Below are positions 32,014 through 41,730 of a DNA stretch of 64,000 bases, in pieces (the first letter of the stretch is position 1; each line of letters opens with the position of its first letter). A program made the position numbers and the translations under genes. The DNA is taken from contig NZ_BLRH01000001.1 in the NCBI RefSeq assembly GCF_025996515.1, forward strand, positions 53,019 through 117,018. The letters run 5' to 3'. This DNA is from Rhizohabitans arisaemae (GTDB lineage Bacteria; Actinomycetota; Actinomycetes; Streptosporangiales; Streptosporangiaceae). The notes beneath the pieces were generated by a model that was given only the letters and a program-made list of their open reading frames with translations, had not been told where the DNA came from and did not search any database.

Positions 32014-32727
32014 GTGCGTCGTATCTTTCCTGAACCGGCCGTCGACATCGACCTCGCGCAGGCCTACGCCTACGCGGACGGACCCTGCGTGCGGGCGAAC
32101 ATGGTGGCGAGCGCCGACGGCGCCGCCTGGGTGAAGGGTCTCTCCGGCGGCCTGTCGGGCCGGGGTGACCGCCGCGCGTTCGCGGTCCTGCGCGGTCTCG
32201 CCGACGTGATCCTGGCGGGCGCGACGACCGTGCGGTCCGAGGGCTACGGGCCGGTCAGGCCGCGGGACTCCTGGGCGGGGCTCCGCGCGGGCCGGACGGC
32301 GGCGCCCCCGATCGCCGTGGTCACCCGCAAGCTCGACCTCGATCTGGACGGCCGTCTGTTCACCGAGGCGGAGCCGTACGCGCGGACCATCGTGATCACC
32401 ACGGAGTCGGCTCCGGCCGATCGCCGGGCCCGGGCGGCCGAGCTGGCCGACGTGGTCGTGGCCGGCGACGACCGGGTCGAGCCCGCGGCCGCGGTACAGG
32501 CCCTGCGGGATCGGGGGCTGCCCCATGTGCTGTGTGAGGGGGGTCCCCGGCTCCTCGCCCAGTTCGGCGCCGCGGACCTGATCGACGAGCTCTGCCTGAC
32601 GATCAGCCCGATGCTGGTGGGGGGTGAGGCGTCGCGCATCCTCAACGGTCCCGCCGCGCGCTCGCGGATGCGGCTCGTCCACGTCCTGGAGGAGGAGGGA
32701 TTCCTGCTGTGCCGATATCGCCGATGA
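32014..32727 (+). CDS. Pyrimidine reductase family protein (RibD C-terminal-like)
   Basis: 237 residues. The RibD/DHFR-like reductase fold is marked by VRANMVASADGAAWVKGLSGGLSGRGDRRAF near the start, GATTVRSEGYGP, and HVLCEGGPRLLAQF (NADPH-binding). It lacks the deaminase domain of full RibD, so it may be a stand-alone 5-amino-6-ribosylaminouracil phosphate reductase or a related NADPH reductase. GTG at 32014 follows AAGGTGGG. Its stop overlaps the ligase ATG (ATGA), so the two are translationally coupled. No other riboflavin genes are nearby. Confidence 0.86.
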   Translation: MRRIFPEPAVDIDLAQAYAYADGPCVRANMVASADGAAWVKGLSGGLSGRGDRRAFAVLRGLADVILAGATTVRSEGYGPVRPRDSWAGLRAGRTAAPPIAVVTRKLDLDLDGRLFTEAEPYARTIVITTESAPADRRARAAELADVVVAGDDRVEPAAAVQALRDRGLPHVLCEGGPRLLAQFGAADLIDELCLTISPMLVGGEASRILNGPAARSRMRLVHVLEEEGFLLCRYRR

Positions 32728-33812
32728 ACCCGATGCGGCTGCCGGTGACCCCACCGGTGGCGCCCATGCTCGCCAAGGCGGTCAAGGTCTTGCCGGAGCA
32801 GAGCGGCGACCTCTGTTATGAGCCGAAATGGGATGGTTTCCGATGCATCGTCTTCCGGGACGGTGACGAGGTCTACCTGGGGAGCCGCAACGAGCGGCCC
32901 TTCACCCGATACTTCCCCGAGCTCGTCGAGGCGGTCCGGGCGGAGCTGCCGGAGCGCTGCGTCGTCGACGGCGAGATCGTGGTGCGCAACGGCCCGGTCC
33001 TGGACTTCGACGCCCTTCAGCAGCGGATCCACCCCGCCGCCTCCCGGGTGGCGATGCTGGCCGGGCACACCCCGGCGATGTTCGTCGCCTTCGACCTGCT
33101 CGCCGTCGGCCACGAGAACCTGATGGGCGCCCCGTTCGCCGAGCGGCGCCGCCGGCTCGTCGAGGCGCTGCGCGGCGCCGGGAGATCGGTGCACGCCACC
33201 CCGCTGACCCGCTCCTACGAGCAGGCCCGCGCCTGGTACGAGGACTTCGAGGGCGCCGGACTGGACGGGGTGGTCGTCAAGCCGGGTGACCTGCCGTACC
33301 TCCCGGACAAGCGGGCCATGGTCAAGGTGAAGCACGAGCGCACCGCGGACGTGGTGGTCGCCGGATACCGGGAGCACAAGTCCGGCCCGGTGGTGGGCTC
33401 GCTCCTGCTCGGCCTCTACGACGACGCGCACACGCTGCACCACGTCGGCGTGGCCGCGGCGTTCACCATGCGACGCCGGGCCGAGCTGGTGGACGAGCTC
33501 GCCCCGTACCGGGCCGGCGACCTCGCCGGGCACCCGTGGGGCTCCTGGGCCGGGGAGCGGACCGAGTCGAGCGGGCGGATGCCGGGGGCGGTCTCCCGGT
33601 GGAGCGCCGGCAAGGACCTCTCCTTCATCCCGCTCCGGCCCGAGCTCGTGGTCGAGGTGGCCTACGACCACATGGAGGGCACCCGGTTCCGGCACACCGC
33701 GCGCTTCCTGCGGTGGCGCCCGGACCGGAGCCCCGCCTCGTGCACCTACGAACAGCTGGAGACTCCGGCGGGGTACGACCTCGACGACATCCTTGGAACG
33801 ATCCAAAAATAG
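32724..33812 (+). CDS. ATP-dependent DNA ligase, LigC type
   Basis: 362 residues. The adenylation lysine is Lys35 in YEPKWDGFR (motif I), with motif Ia SRNERPFTRYFPEL, motif III FVAFDLLA, motif IV GLDGVVVKPGD and motif V MVKVKHERTADVVV, then an OB-fold ending in WRPDRSPASCTYEQL. It lacks the polymerase and nuclease domains of LigD. Mycobacterial LigC homologues act as back-up in repair or end joining. ATG at 32724 overlaps the preceding stop; a GTG at 32709 is the alternative. Confidence 0.9.
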   Translation: MNPMRLPVTPPVAPMLAKAVKVLPEQSGDLCYEPKWDGFRCIVFRDGDEVYLGSRNERPFTRYFPELVEAVRAELPERCVVDGEIVVRNGPVLDFDALQQRIHPAASRVAMLAGHTPAMFVAFDLLAVGHENLMGAPFAERRRRLVEALRGAGRSVHATPLTRSYEQARAWYEDFEGAGLDGVVVKPGDLPYLPDKRAMVKVKHERTADVVVAGYREHKSGPVVGSLLLGLYDDAHTLHHVGVAAAFTMRRRAELVDELAPYRAGDLAGHPWGSWAGERTESSGRMPGAVSRWSAGKDLSFIPLRPELVVEVAYDHMEGTRFRHTARFLRWRPDRSPASCTYEQLETPAGYDLDDILGTIQK

Positions 33813-33839
33813 TGCCCGGTACGGCTGCGCCGCGCGCGG

Positions 33840-33845
33840 TACCGT
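33840..33845 (+). promoter_or_regulatory. Candidate -10 box (TACCGT) for leaderless msrB
   Basis: TACCGT ends 6 nt before the ATG at 33852. A GTG at 33846 lies in frame immediately after the box. The spacing favours the ATG as transcription and translation start. Confidence 0.45.
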
Positions 33846-33851
33846 GTGCTC

Positions 33852-34250
33852 ATGGACAAGGTTGTGAAGAGCGAGGCGCAGTGGCGGGAGCAGCTCACTC
33901 CCGAGGAGTATCACGTGCTGCGCGAGGCGGGCACCGAGCGCGCGTGGACCGGGGAGTACGTCCAGACCAAGACGGCCGGGGTGTACTCCTGCCGGGCGTG
34001 CGGGGCCGAGCTCTTCCGCTCGGCGACCAAGTTCGACTCCCACTGCGGCTGGCCCTCGTTCTACCAGCCGTCCGAATCCGACGCCGTCGTCCTGCTGGAG
34101 GACCGTTCGCTCGGGACGATCAGGACCGAGGTCCGCTGCGCCCGGTGCGACTCCCATCTCGGCCACGTGTTCCACGGGGAGGGCTACCCGACCCCGACCG
34201 ACGACCGCTACTGCATCAACTCGGTCTGCCTGACCCTCCTGCCCGAGTGA
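33852..34250 (+). CDS. msrB: Peptide-methionine (R)-S-oxide reductase MsrB
   Basis: 132 residues. Structural zinc is bound by Cys47/Cys50 and Cys96/Cys99 (CRAC, CARC). The catalytic Cys121 is in RYCINSVC, and Cys65 (SHCGWPSF) is the usual resolving position. The family reduces methionine-R-sulfoxide in oxidised proteins using thioredoxin. Start at ATG 33852 on promoter geometry; GTG 33846 would add two residues. It ends 6 bp from a convergent membrane protein gene. Confidence 0.95.
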   Translation: MDKVVKSEAQWREQLTPEEYHVLREAGTERAWTGEYVQTKTAGVYSCRACGAELFRSATKFDSHCGWPSFYQPSESDAVVLLEDRSLGTIRTEVRCARCDSHLGHVFHGEGYPTPTDDRYCINSVCLTLLPE

Positions 34251-34256
34251 GACCCC

Positions 34257-34954
34257 TCAGGCGCGGGGAGCGGGGTGGGTGACCCGGCAACTCCGATCGC
34301 TCCCCCCGATGAGGTTGGCGACCACGGGGTTGCCGTTCTCCCCGGATCGCGCCTGGACGAACAGGACCGGCCGGTCGACGCCGACCTCCTCGACGAGGTA
34401 CCGCCGACCCCGCTCGCAGAGCGTGATCGCATCCGAGGAGTTGCCCGCCGACTCCGGCAGATCCGTGTAAATCCGTAAATATCCGCCGACAGAACGGATG
34501 TCCTTGATGCGGTTGGCGGGCCGATCAGCCCACCGGGCCCGGAAGTAGGCGATGGCGGCGACGTCGGAGTCCACTCCCCGGACGACCTCGGAGCCGACCC
34601 GCTTCCCGCCCTGCCCCGACGAGGAGACCCGCCGCTTCGCCGGCGGGCCGGACGGGGAGCCGGCCGACGGCTCCGCCGGTTCCGGTGCGGGGCTTGTGGC
34701 CACCCCGCCCGTAGGCTTGACGCCGCCCTGCAGACCGGTCGTGAGCTCGTTCTCGGGCACCGGGCCGGGCTCCGGTCCGCCGAGGCCGACCAGGACCAGC
34801 CCGGCGATCACGACCGCGGCGACGCCCCAGCCGACGGCCCCGCGCAGGCTCGGGCACCGGAGCGCACGTTGCGGAGCCCGGCGAGAACCCTGTCTTCCCC
34901 GTCCATGACGTCCAAGCCCTCGCACCTCGCGCGCCACCTCTCCCACTCCGGCAT
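34257..34954 (-). CDS. Single-pass membrane protein with an apparent frameshift near the N-terminus
   Basis: The C-terminal frame (stop at 34257) encodes a membrane segment (GAVGWGVAAVVIAGLVLVGLGG), a Pro/Ser/Gly linker, and an extracytoplasmic domain ending in CERGRRYLVEEVGVDRPV...SCRVTHPAP with two Cys. In that frame, codons before the membrane segment have poor GC3 and read as Arg/Gly noise. Another frame, starting at an ATG at 34954 (MPEWERWRARCEGLDVMDGE...), has almost all G/C third positions up to about 34858 and then hits a stop at about 34809. The coding signal therefore switches frame near 34855-34866. A one-base indel would join them. It is either a real pseudogene-making mutation or a sequence error. 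Possibly in one unit with hemQ. The family is not recognised. Confidence 0.6.
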
Positions 34955-35016
34955 CTCTCGGACGGAGTATGCCAAAGGTAACGGGACGGCAACGGCGATA
35001 TCAAAAATCGCCTACG

Positions 35017-35724
35017 TCACGGAAGCGCGGCCACCAGCTCCGCCACCGGCTTGCGCGTCCCGGTGAAGAACGGGATCTCGATCCGGGTGTGCTCCCTGGC
35101 CTTGGCCCCCCGCAGGTGCCGCATGAGGTCGACGATCCGGTACAGCTCGTCGGCCTCGAAGGCGAGCATCCACTCGAAGTCGTTGAGCGCGAAGCAGGCG
35201 ACCGTGTTGGCCCGGACGTCGGGATAGTCCCGCGCCATCAGCCCGTGCTCGGCGAGCATCGCCCGGCGCTCGGCGTCCTCCAGGAGATACCACTCGTAGG
35301 ACCGGACGAAGGGATAGACGCAGACGAACGGACGAGCCTCCTCCCCGGCCAGGAACGCGGGGATGTGGCTCTTGTTGAACTCCGCCGGGCGGTGCAGGGC
35401 CATCGCCGACCACACCGGCTCGCAGGCGCGCCCCAGCCCGGTCCGCCGGAATCGGCCGTACACCTCCTGGAGGTCCTCGGCCGCGGGCGCGTGCCACCAG
35501 AACATCAGGTCCGCGTCGGCGCGGAAACCCGAGACGTCGTAGCAGCCGCGGGTCACGACGTCCTTGGCCCCGGCCTGCTCCAGCAGGTCCGCCACCTCGC
35601 GGGCCACCCGCTCGCGATCCTCGGGGATCCGGTCCCGGACCCGGAAGACCGACCACATCGTGTAGCGGATCACCTGGTTGAGGTCGCGGGCCTTCGGCTT
35701 CCGGCCGCCCTCCGTCTGACTCAC
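35017..35724 (-). CDS. hemQ: Coproheme decarboxylase HemQ (ChdC)
   Basis: 235 residues of the chlorite-dismutase fold. It decarboxylates coproheme to heme b with peroxide, the last step of the coproporphyrin-dependent pathway. The likely axial ligand His160 is in [13 protein letters not shown], and the catalytic Tyr137 in [15 protein letters not shown]. The [13 protein letters not shown] segment is typical of actinobacterial HemQ. GTG start at 35724 with AAGGAGAG 7-8 nt upstream. It follows hemY by 49 bp and is presumably in one operon. Confidence 0.93.
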   Translation of the reverse strand: MSQTEGGRKPKARDLNQVIRYTMWSVFRVRDRIPEDRERVAREVADLLEQAGAKDVVTRGCYDVSGFRADADLMFWWHAPAAEDLQEVYGRFRRTGLGRACEPVWSAMALHRPAEFNKSHIPAFLAGEEARPFVCVYPFVRSYEWYLLEDAERRAMLAEHGLMARDYPDVRANTVACFALNDFEWMLAFEADELYRIVDLMRHLRGAKAREHTRIEIPFFTGTRKPVAELVAALP

Positions 35725-35773
35725 CGTCGTACTCTCCTTAATCCGCCGAAACCGACTCGTCCGCCCGGTGTGG

Positions 35774-37228
35774 TCACCCGGCGACCCGCAGCACCCGCTC
35801 GGTACGCCATTCTCGCCTGGGGTCCAGATGGTCGAGCACCCGGGCGGCCGCCGCCCGCGCCGTGGCCGTGATCGCCGGGATCCCGATGCCGTCGTAGGCC
35901 GCGCCGCAGAGCGCCAGCCCCGGCTGCGTCGCCTCCGCGGCGCGAATCCTGGCGATCCGCTCCAGATGCCCCACCTCGTATTGGGGAAGCCCCCCGCCCC
36001 ATCGGGTCACCCGGGTGTCGCGGGGCAGCCCCCGCGCCCCCGACGTCTCCGCCAGCTCGGCCACGGCCAGGGCGACCAGCTCGGCGTCGTCGCGGTGCAG
36101 GAGCCGCTCGTCGCCGAACCTGCCGAGCGAGCAGCGGACCACGACCGGCGCCGTGGCGGACCGGGCCAGATGCGGCCACTTCACGCTGCTGAAGGACACG
36201 CCTTTGACCGCGCGGTCCTCGACGGCGGGGACCAGGTAGCCGCTGCCCAGCAGCGGCTCGGGGAACGCCTCGCGAGGGTAGGCGAGCGTGACGACCGCCA
36301 TGCTCGCGTACTCGATCCCGGCCAGCTCGGCCGCCGCGGCCGGGACCTCGGCGGCGAGCAGCCGGCCCGCGGGGGCGGCGGGCACCGCGACGATCACCGC
36401 GTCCGCCTCCACCGTCTCCGGCGCCCGCGCCGGTCCGACGGTCAGCCGCCACCCCGACGGCGTGCGGCGCAGCTCCCGGACCACGGCCCCCGTCCGTACC
36501 GTCGCCCCCGAGGCCGCGGCCACCGCCCCGGGCAGGGTGCCGAGGCCGCCGACGACCGTGGTGAACACCGGCCCCGGGTCGCGGGGCGCGCCGTCCCGGA
36601 TCTCCCGGACGGCGGCGAGCACGGACCGCCGGTCCCGCGCCGCCGCGGCGATCTGCGGCAGCGTCGCCGCCAGGGACAGCCGCTCGGTCCGCCCGGCGTA
36701 GACCCCGCCGAGCATCGGCTCGACCAGACGGTCCACGACTTCGCGACCGAGCCTGGCCCCGAGGTAGCCGGCCACGGAGACGTCCCCGGTGAACAGGGTG
36801 GGGGCGAGCACCTGGTCCATGGAGGCGCGGATCAGCCCGGTCGGGGAGAGCACACCGGACGCGGCCAGCGTCGCCAGATCCCCCGGAACCCCCAGGACGT
36901 GCCCGTGCGGAAACTCCCGGAGCGCCCCTCTGCTCCACACCCGGGCGAGGAGGGTCGCGGGGTACACCAGCTCCGGCCCGAGGCCGGCCTCCCGCGCCAG
37001 GGCCTCGCCCTCGGGGCGCCGTACCAGCATCGCCTCGGCCCCCTCGTCGACGGCGATCCCGGCGACCTCGGAGACCGAGAGCTTGCCGCCGATCCGGGGC
37101 GCCCCCTCCAGAACCGTGACCCGCACCCGGTCGCCGCCGTCGCGGCGCAGGAACCAGGCCGCGGCGAGCCCGGCGATCCCGCCGCCGACCACGACGACGT
37201 GCCGCCTGCTCCCCCCGATGTCTTCCAT
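35774..37228 (-). CDS. hemY: Coproporphyrinogen III oxidase (HemY/CgoX-type protoporphyrinogen oxidase family)
   Basis: 484 residues, FAD-dependent. The dinucleotide motif [19 protein letters not shown] is at 10-28, followed by the RIGGKLS segment after ~46 and a C-terminal [25 protein letters not shown]-contact region. In organisms with HemQ it oxidises coproporphyrinogen III to coproporphyrin III. ATG at 37228, 7 nt after TACCGT (37241-37236) with no SD, suggesting a leaderless transcript. The open frame extends far upstream but has no coding character. Confidence 0.93.
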   Translation of the reverse strand: MEDIGGSRRHVVVVGGGIAGLAAAWFLRRDGGDRVRVTVLEGAPRIGGKLSVSEVAGIAVDEGAEAMLVRRPEGEALAREAGLGPELVYPATLLARVWSRGALREFPHGHVLGVPGDLATLAASGVLSPTGLIRASMDQVLAPTLFTGDVSVAGYLGARLGREVVDRLVEPMLGGVYAGRTERLSLAATLPQIAAAARDRRSVLAAVREIRDGAPRDPGPVFTTVVGGLGTLPGAVAAASGATVRTGAVVRELRRTPSGWRLTVGPARAPETVEADAVIVAVPAAPAGRLLAAEVPAAAAELAGIEYASMAVVTLAYPREAFPEPLLGSGYLVPAVEDRAVKGVSFSSVKWPHLARSATAPVVVRCSLGRFGDERLLHRDDAELVALAVAELAETSGARGLPRDTRVTRWGGGLPQYEVGHLERIARIRAAEATQPGLALCGAAYDGIGIPAITATARAAAARVLDHLDPRREWRTERVLRVAG

Positions 37229-37235
37229 GACACCG

Positions 37236-37241
37236 ACGGTA
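37236..37241 (-). promoter_or_regulatory. Candidate -10 box (TACCGT) for leaderless hemY
   Basis: TACCGT on the minus strand ends 7 nt before the hemY ATG. No SD-like sequence lies between. It has the same hexamer as the msrB box. Confidence 0.45.
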
Positions 37242-37354
37242 CCCGCCGGGGTTCCCGGTCCGCGATTCACGGTCGCGGTACCGCCCTTTCCGCCGTGACG
37301 CCTTTGAGACCAGGGCGAACGCAACCCCGGTGTGCCCGGTGCCGTCTCCTTCAT

Positions 37355-38323
37355 ATGAAACGCATTCGCATGTCGGCCCTCGCCGCCCTGGGCCTTGTCA
37401 TGCTGCTGTCCGGCTGCGGGGGCGGATCGCCGGATAACACCTTGTCGAGTGGAAACTACGCGGAGCCCCAGGCCCCCGCCAAGGCGGCCCCCGAGGCGGA
37501 GGGCGCAGGCGCCGCCGATCGGGCGGACGCAGGCGCCCGGAATCCGGCGCTCCAGTCCAAGCCCGAGGCCGACGGGGGCCAGGAGATCAAGCTCGCCAAG
37601 AGCGCACAGTCCGTCATCTACACCGCCGAGATGACCGTGCGCGTCGCCGAGGTCTCCGGCGCGGCGGAGAAGGCCAAGACGATCGTGAAGGCGGCGGGGG
37701 GACACGTCTTCGGGGAACGCAGCTCCGCCCACCAGGAGAGCGAGGCCACCTCGACGATCATCTTCAAGGTCCCCCCGCCCAAATACGAGGAGGTGCTCGC
37801 CGCACTCAGCAAGGACCTCGGCAAGCTGGAGGCCCGGCAGCAGGACGCGGAGGACGTGACCGTGCAGGTCGCCGACGTCGAGAGCCGGATCAAGTCGACC
37901 ACCGCCGCCATCGACCGGTTCAAACTCCTGCTCGGCAAGGCCGAGAAGATCGGTGACCTGCTCAACATCCAGCAGAACATCGACGCGCAGCAGATCGAGC
38001 TGGAGTCGCTGCAAGCCCGGCAGAAGGCGCTCAGCGCGCAGGTCAGCCTGACGACCATCACGGTGAACATCGTCGGCCCGACCGCCCGCGCGCCGGTCGT
38101 GGAGGACGAGCCGGACGGCTTCCTGGCGGGTCTGGGCGACGGCTGGAACGCCCTGGTGACCACGGGGAAGGTGCTGTTCACCGTCCTCGGCGTGCTGCTC
38201 CCCTGGCTCGCGCTGATCATCGTGCCCTGGGTGGTGATCCGCCTGGCGATGCGCCGCCCGATCATCCCCCGGCGCAGGCGGCCGCGGCCGGGCGGCGGAC
38301 TGGAGGCCACCCAGGCGGGATGA
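37355..38323 (+). CDS. DUF4349 lipoprotein
   Basis: 322 residues. A lipoprotein signal peptide has lipobox LLSGC (Cys21), followed by an Ala/Pro/Glu-rich linker. A DUF4349 domain (about 75-255: SVIYTAEMTVRVAEVSGAAEKAK, VADVESRIKSTTAAIDRF) has a coiled-coil middle and beta strands at each side. A C-terminal membrane segment (about 272-298) is followed by a basic tail. It is therefore anchored at both ends in the outer face of the membrane. Function is unknown. It lies antisense between hemY and hemE. ATG at 37355; a second ATG at 37370 would shorten the signal peptide. Confidence 0.9.
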   Translation: MKRIRMSALAALGLVMLLSGCGGGSPDNTLSSGNYAEPQAPAKAAPEAEGAGAADRADAGARNPALQSKPEADGGQEIKLAKSAQSVIYTAEMTVRVAEVSGAAEKAKTIVKAAGGHVFGERSSAHQESEATSTIIFKVPPPKYEEVLAALSKDLGKLEARQQDAEDVTVQVADVESRIKSTTAAIDRFKLLLGKAEKIGDLLNIQQNIDAQQIELESLQARQKALSAQVSLTTITVNIVGPTARAPVVEDEPDGFLAGLGDGWNALVTTGKVLFTVLGVLLPWLALIIVPWVVIRLAMRRPIIPRRRRPRPGGGLEATQAG

Positions 38324-38330
38324 CCCGGGG

Positions 38331-39368
38331 TCAGCGGGCCGAGTAGGCGTGCACGAACTCGGTGAGCCGCAGGAGCTGGTCGGGGTCCGTGGCGGGGAGA
38401 ACGCCGTGACCGAGGTTGAAGACGTGGCCGTGGGCCGCGCGACCCCGGTCCAGCACGCCCCGGGCCCGCCGCTCCACGACCTCCCAGGGGGCCAGCAGGA
38501 TCGCCGGGTCCAGGTTGCCCTGGAGCGCCTTGTCCGGTGCGACGCGGCGCGCGGCCTCGTCGAGGGGGACCCGCCAGTCCACTCCGACGACGTCCGCGCC
38601 CGCCTCCCCCATCAGCCCGAGCAGCTCTCCCGTGCCCACGCCGAAGTGGATGCGCGGCACCGCGAGGCCGGCGAGGGAGGAGAAGACCCGCGAGGTGTAC
38701 GGCAGCACGTGGGTGCGGTAGTCCTCGGGTGCGACCGCGCCGACCCAGGAGTCGAAGAGCTGGATCGCCGAGGCGCCCGCGGCCACCTGGATGCGCAGCC
38801 ACTCGACGGTGAGGTCGGTGAGGCGCTCCATGAGCGCGCCCCACAGCGCGGGCTCGCCGTACATCATCGCCTTGGTGTGGTCGTGTGACTTGGACGGCCC
38901 GCCCTCGATGAGGTAGGAGGCGAGGGTGAACGGCGCGCCCGCGAACCCGATCAGGGGTGTGGGGCCGAGCTCCTTCACCAGGGTGGAGATCGCCTCGACG
39001 ATGTACGGGACGTCGGCCGCCTCCACCGGGCGGATCGTGCGCACCGCCTTCTCGTCCCTGATCGGCGAGTCCACCACCGGCCCGACGCCGGGACGGATGT
39101 CGAGGTCGATCCCGATCGCGGTGAGCGGCACCACGATGTCGCTGAAGAAGATCGCGGCGTCGACCCCGTAGCGCCGGACGGGCTGGAGCGTGATCTCCGT
39201 GATCAGCTCGGGGTCGGCGCAGGCCTTGAGCATGGGGACCCCGGCGCGCACCGCGCGGTACTCGGGCAGCGATCGCCCGGCCTGCCTCATGTACCAGACG
39301 GGCGTATGAGGCACGCTCTGCCCTCGGCAGGCGCGCAGGAACGGCGAATCGGCGAGCTCAACGGTCAC
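38331..39368 (-). CDS. hemE: Uroporphyrinogen decarboxylase
   Basis: 345 residues. It decarboxylates uroporphyrinogen III to coproporphyrinogen III, feeding hemY and hemQ nearby. The signature [24 protein letters not shown] is at the N-terminus and [17 protein letters not shown] in the middle. The start is a GTG at 39368 ([10 protein letters not shown]) next to GGAGG; an upstream start would add six poorly supported residues. It ends 8 bp from the convergent DUF4349 gene. Confidence 0.95.
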   Translation of the reverse strand: MTVELADSPFLRACRGQSVPHTPVWYMRQAGRSLPEYRAVRAGVPMLKACADPELITEITLQPVRRYGVDAAIFFSDIVVPLTAIGIDLDIRPGVGPVVDSPIRDEKAVRTIRPVEAADVPYIVEAISTLVKELGPTPLIGFAGAPFTLASYLIEGGPSKSHDHTKAMMYGEPALWGALMERLTDLTVEWLRIQVAAGASAIQLFDSWVGAVAPEDYRTHVLPYTSRVFSSLAGLAVPRIHFGVGTGELLGLMGEAGADVVGVDWRVPLDEAARRVAPDKALQGNLDPAILLAPWEVVERRARGVLDRGRAAHGHVFNLGHGVLPATDPDQLLRLTEFVHAYSAR

Positions 39369-39749
39369 CCTCCGATCGTGCCACACCCGCGTACCGCTTC
39401 CGCCGGGAAAGAGGTGCGACTCAATTGAGACCTACGCTTTTGGGACACGCCGAGCGTGTTCCACAGAATTGCCGGTCCGGCGTGCCACCGTCGGGGGCGA
39501 TGCGCACATCCCTCTGCCAGAAAAAGATCCATCCGATGAAAGGGCACGTCGATGTCGGTGTCTCCCCCCTGTCTCAACCGCGGGCCCACGCGGCCCGCGC
39601 CGGCGGCCCCGGGCGCCGGGAAAGCACCGGCCCAACCCTGCGGCGCGGACGCCCCGCGCCCTGCCCCGGCGGTCCGCTGAGTGGCTCAGATGACGATTTC
39701 CGACGCGCCCGTGGCGACGCACGGGATATATTCCGGTACCGCTTCAATC
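39369..39749. other. Intergenic region between hemE and DUF3000 gene
   Basis: About 380 bp. It contains a small GACACGC/GCGTGTT hairpin near 39440 and a Cys/Pro-poor plus-strand ORF with no domain. Promoters for the divergent hemE and DUF3000 genes must lie here. No further gene is supported. Confidence 0.4.
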
Positions 39750-39755
39750 TACGCT
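39750..39755 (+). promoter_or_regulatory. Candidate -10 box (TACGCT) for leaderless DUF3000 gene
   Basis: TACGCT ends 6 nt before the ATG at 39762. This ATG gives the usual DUF3000 N-terminus. It argues against the longer open frame from 39681. Confidence 0.5.
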
Positions 39756-39761
39756 TCGGTC

Positions 39762-40358
39762 ATGACGCATCTCGGTGACGACGCGCACGGTCCGGCGCCC
39801 TTCCAGCGTGCCGTCTCCAGCCTGCGTACGGCCGAGATCCGGCCCGAGGTGGAGCTGGAGGACATCCCCGCCCCGCAGCGGCTCGCCCCGTACTCCGCGG
39901 CGCTCGGCGCGTCGGTCTACCGCGGCGACGAGGAGCTGGCCATGGGCCGGCTCATCGTCCTCTACGACCCCGAGGGCCAGCGCGGCTGGGAGGGACCGTT
40001 CCGTCTCGTGGCCTACCTGCGCGCCGACATGGAACCGGAGATCACCTCAGACCCGCTGCTCGGGCCGGTGGTCTGGAGCTGGCTCACCGAGGCCCTGGAG
40101 TCCCACAACGCGCGTTTCGCCGCCGCTAGCGGCACCGTGACCAGGGCCGTCTCCGAGGGCTTCGGCGGCAAGCGCGACGAGCCCGTCTCGACCGAACTGG
40201 AACTCCGCGCCTCGTGGTCACCGCTGGAGGAGGACCTCTCCGGCCATGTTTCGGCGTGGAGTGATCTCATGTGCCTCGCCGCGGGTATGCCTCCCGTACA
40301 ACCCGGAGTGGCGACCCTGCCACCCCGGTCCGACGACGGAGGCCATGACGGACGGTAG
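39762..40358 (+). CDS. DUF3000-domain protein
   Basis: 198 residues covering the DUF3000 family: PAPFQRAVSSLRTAEIRPEVELEDIPAPQRLAPYSAALGA near the start, EELAMGRLIVLYDPEGQRGWEGPFRLVAYLRADME in the middle. It is cytoplasmic and of unknown function, found widely in Actinobacteria next to ribonuclease D. The 3' end overlaps the rnd start by 14 bp, implying coupled translation. It may therefore share a role in RNA processing, which is inference from position only. Confidence 0.92.
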   Translation: MTHLGDDAHGPAPFQRAVSSLRTAEIRPEVELEDIPAPQRLAPYSAALGASVYRGDEELAMGRLIVLYDPEGQRGWEGPFRLVAYLRADMEPEITSDPLLGPVVWSWLTEALESHNARFAAASGTVTRAVSEGFGGKRDEPVSTELELRASWSPLEEDLSGHVSAWSDLMCLAAGMPPVQPGVATLPPRSDDGGHDGR

Positions 40359-41577
40359 CAACGACACCGTGGTTCCCCTGCTCGAACCACGGGAGGGCAT
40401 CCCTTCGGTCATCGAGCACGAGGCGGACCTGACGGTAACCGTGGAAGCCTTCGCGAAAGGCTCCGGGCCGGTCGCGGTGGACGCCGAGCGTGCCTCGGGA
40501 TACCGCTACAGCGGCCGCGCCTACCTGGTGCAGCTGCGGCGGGCGGGCGCCGGGACCGCGCTGATCGATCCGATCACCTGCCCCGATCTGCGCGCACTCG
40601 ACGGGGCGCTCGCGGGGGTGGAGGTCATCCTGCACGCGGCCTCCCAGGACTTGGCCTGCCTGGCCGAGGTGGGGTTCAGGCCGCACATCCTGTTCGACAC
40701 CGAGCTGGCCGGGCGGCTGCTCGGCTACGAGCGGGTGGGCCTCGGGACGATGGTGGAGAACATCCTGGGGTTCCGGCTGGAGAAGGGGCACTCCGCCGCG
40801 GACTGGTCCACCCGCCCGCTCCCGGAGGACTGGCTGCGCTACGCGGTGCTCGACGTGGAGATGCTGATAGAGCTGCGGAACGCCCTCCACGACCAGCTGG
40901 TCGAGCAGGGGAAGCTGGAGTGGGCGCACGAGGAGTTCGCGGCGGTGCTGTCGACCCCGGCGCCGGGTCCGCGCACCGACCCGTGGCGGCGCACGTCCGG
41001 CATTCACCGGGTGCGGAGCCAGCGCGGCCTCGCGGCGGTCCGGGAGATCTGGACCATCCGCGACGAGGTCGCCCAGGCGATAGACCTGGCCCCCGGCCGG
41101 GTCCTGCCCGACTCGGCGATCGTCGCGGCCGCGCTGGAGATGCCGCGGACCCCCAAGGCCCTCACCGCGATCGCCCCGTTCACCGGGCGGGTGGCCCGGC
41201 GGCACCTGCAGACCTGGCTCGCCGCGGTGAACCTCGCCAGGAGCATGGACGAGTCGCTGCTTCCGCAGCCGGGTGGGCCGGGTGACGGACCTCCGCCGAC
41301 GAACCGCTGGGCGGACCGGGATCCGGCGGCGGCCAAGCGGCTGGCGGCGGCGCGGGCGGTCGTGGCGGCCCTCGCCGACGAGCACCACATGCCGACGGAG
41401 AACCTGCTGCAACCCGACGCGGTGCGGCGCCTCACCTGGGAACCCCCGGAGGAGGTGGCCGACGACTCGGTCGCGGAGCGGCTGCGCGAACTGGGCGCCC
41501 GGGAGTGGCAGATCAAGCTGACCTCCCATCCTCTGGCGAAGGCGCTACAGCGCCTGGAGATCAAGGGCGAGCTCTAG
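40345..41577 (+). CDS. rnd: Ribonuclease D-like 3'-5' exoribonuclease with HRDC domain
   Basis: 410 residues. DEDD-superfamily exonuclease motifs: Exo I VAVDAERASG (Asp46, Glu48), Exo II HAASQDLACL, Exo III YAVLDVEML. An HRDC domain follows at about 205-290 (RGLAAVREIWTIRDEVAQAIDLAPGRVLPDSAI). It trims the 3' ends of tRNAs and other stable RNAs. ATG at 40345 with GGAGG 2 nt upstream; the frame is open from 40246. It is followed 150 bp later by fadA. Confidence 0.93.
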   Translation: MTDGSNDTVVPLLEPREGIPSVIEHEADLTVTVEAFAKGSGPVAVDAERASGYRYSGRAYLVQLRRAGAGTALIDPITCPDLRALDGALAGVEVILHAASQDLACLAEVGFRPHILFDTELAGRLLGYERVGLGTMVENILGFRLEKGHSAADWSTRPLPEDWLRYAVLDVEMLIELRNALHDQLVEQGKLEWAHEEFAAVLSTPAPGPRTDPWRRTSGIHRVRSQRGLAAVREIWTIRDEVAQAIDLAPGRVLPDSAIVAAALEMPRTPKALTAIAPFTGRVARRHLQTWLAAVNLARSMDESLLPQPGGPGDGPPPTNRWADRDPAAAKRLAAARAVVAALADEHHMPTENLLQPDAVRRLTWEPPEEVADDSVAERLRELGAREWQIKLTSHPLAKALQRLEIKGEL

Positions 41578-41730
41578 TCCCCGACGCGGAAGCGGGGCGG
41601 CGCGCCTGCCCGGCGCGCGGCTCCGCCGCAGGGAACACTCGGTTCGTTCCGGGCGGACCTCCTCGTTACATCGCTAGTTACCGGCGAGTAGCATAAGGGG
41701 CGGAAGCCATCCCTACCCAAGGAGCGGGCC

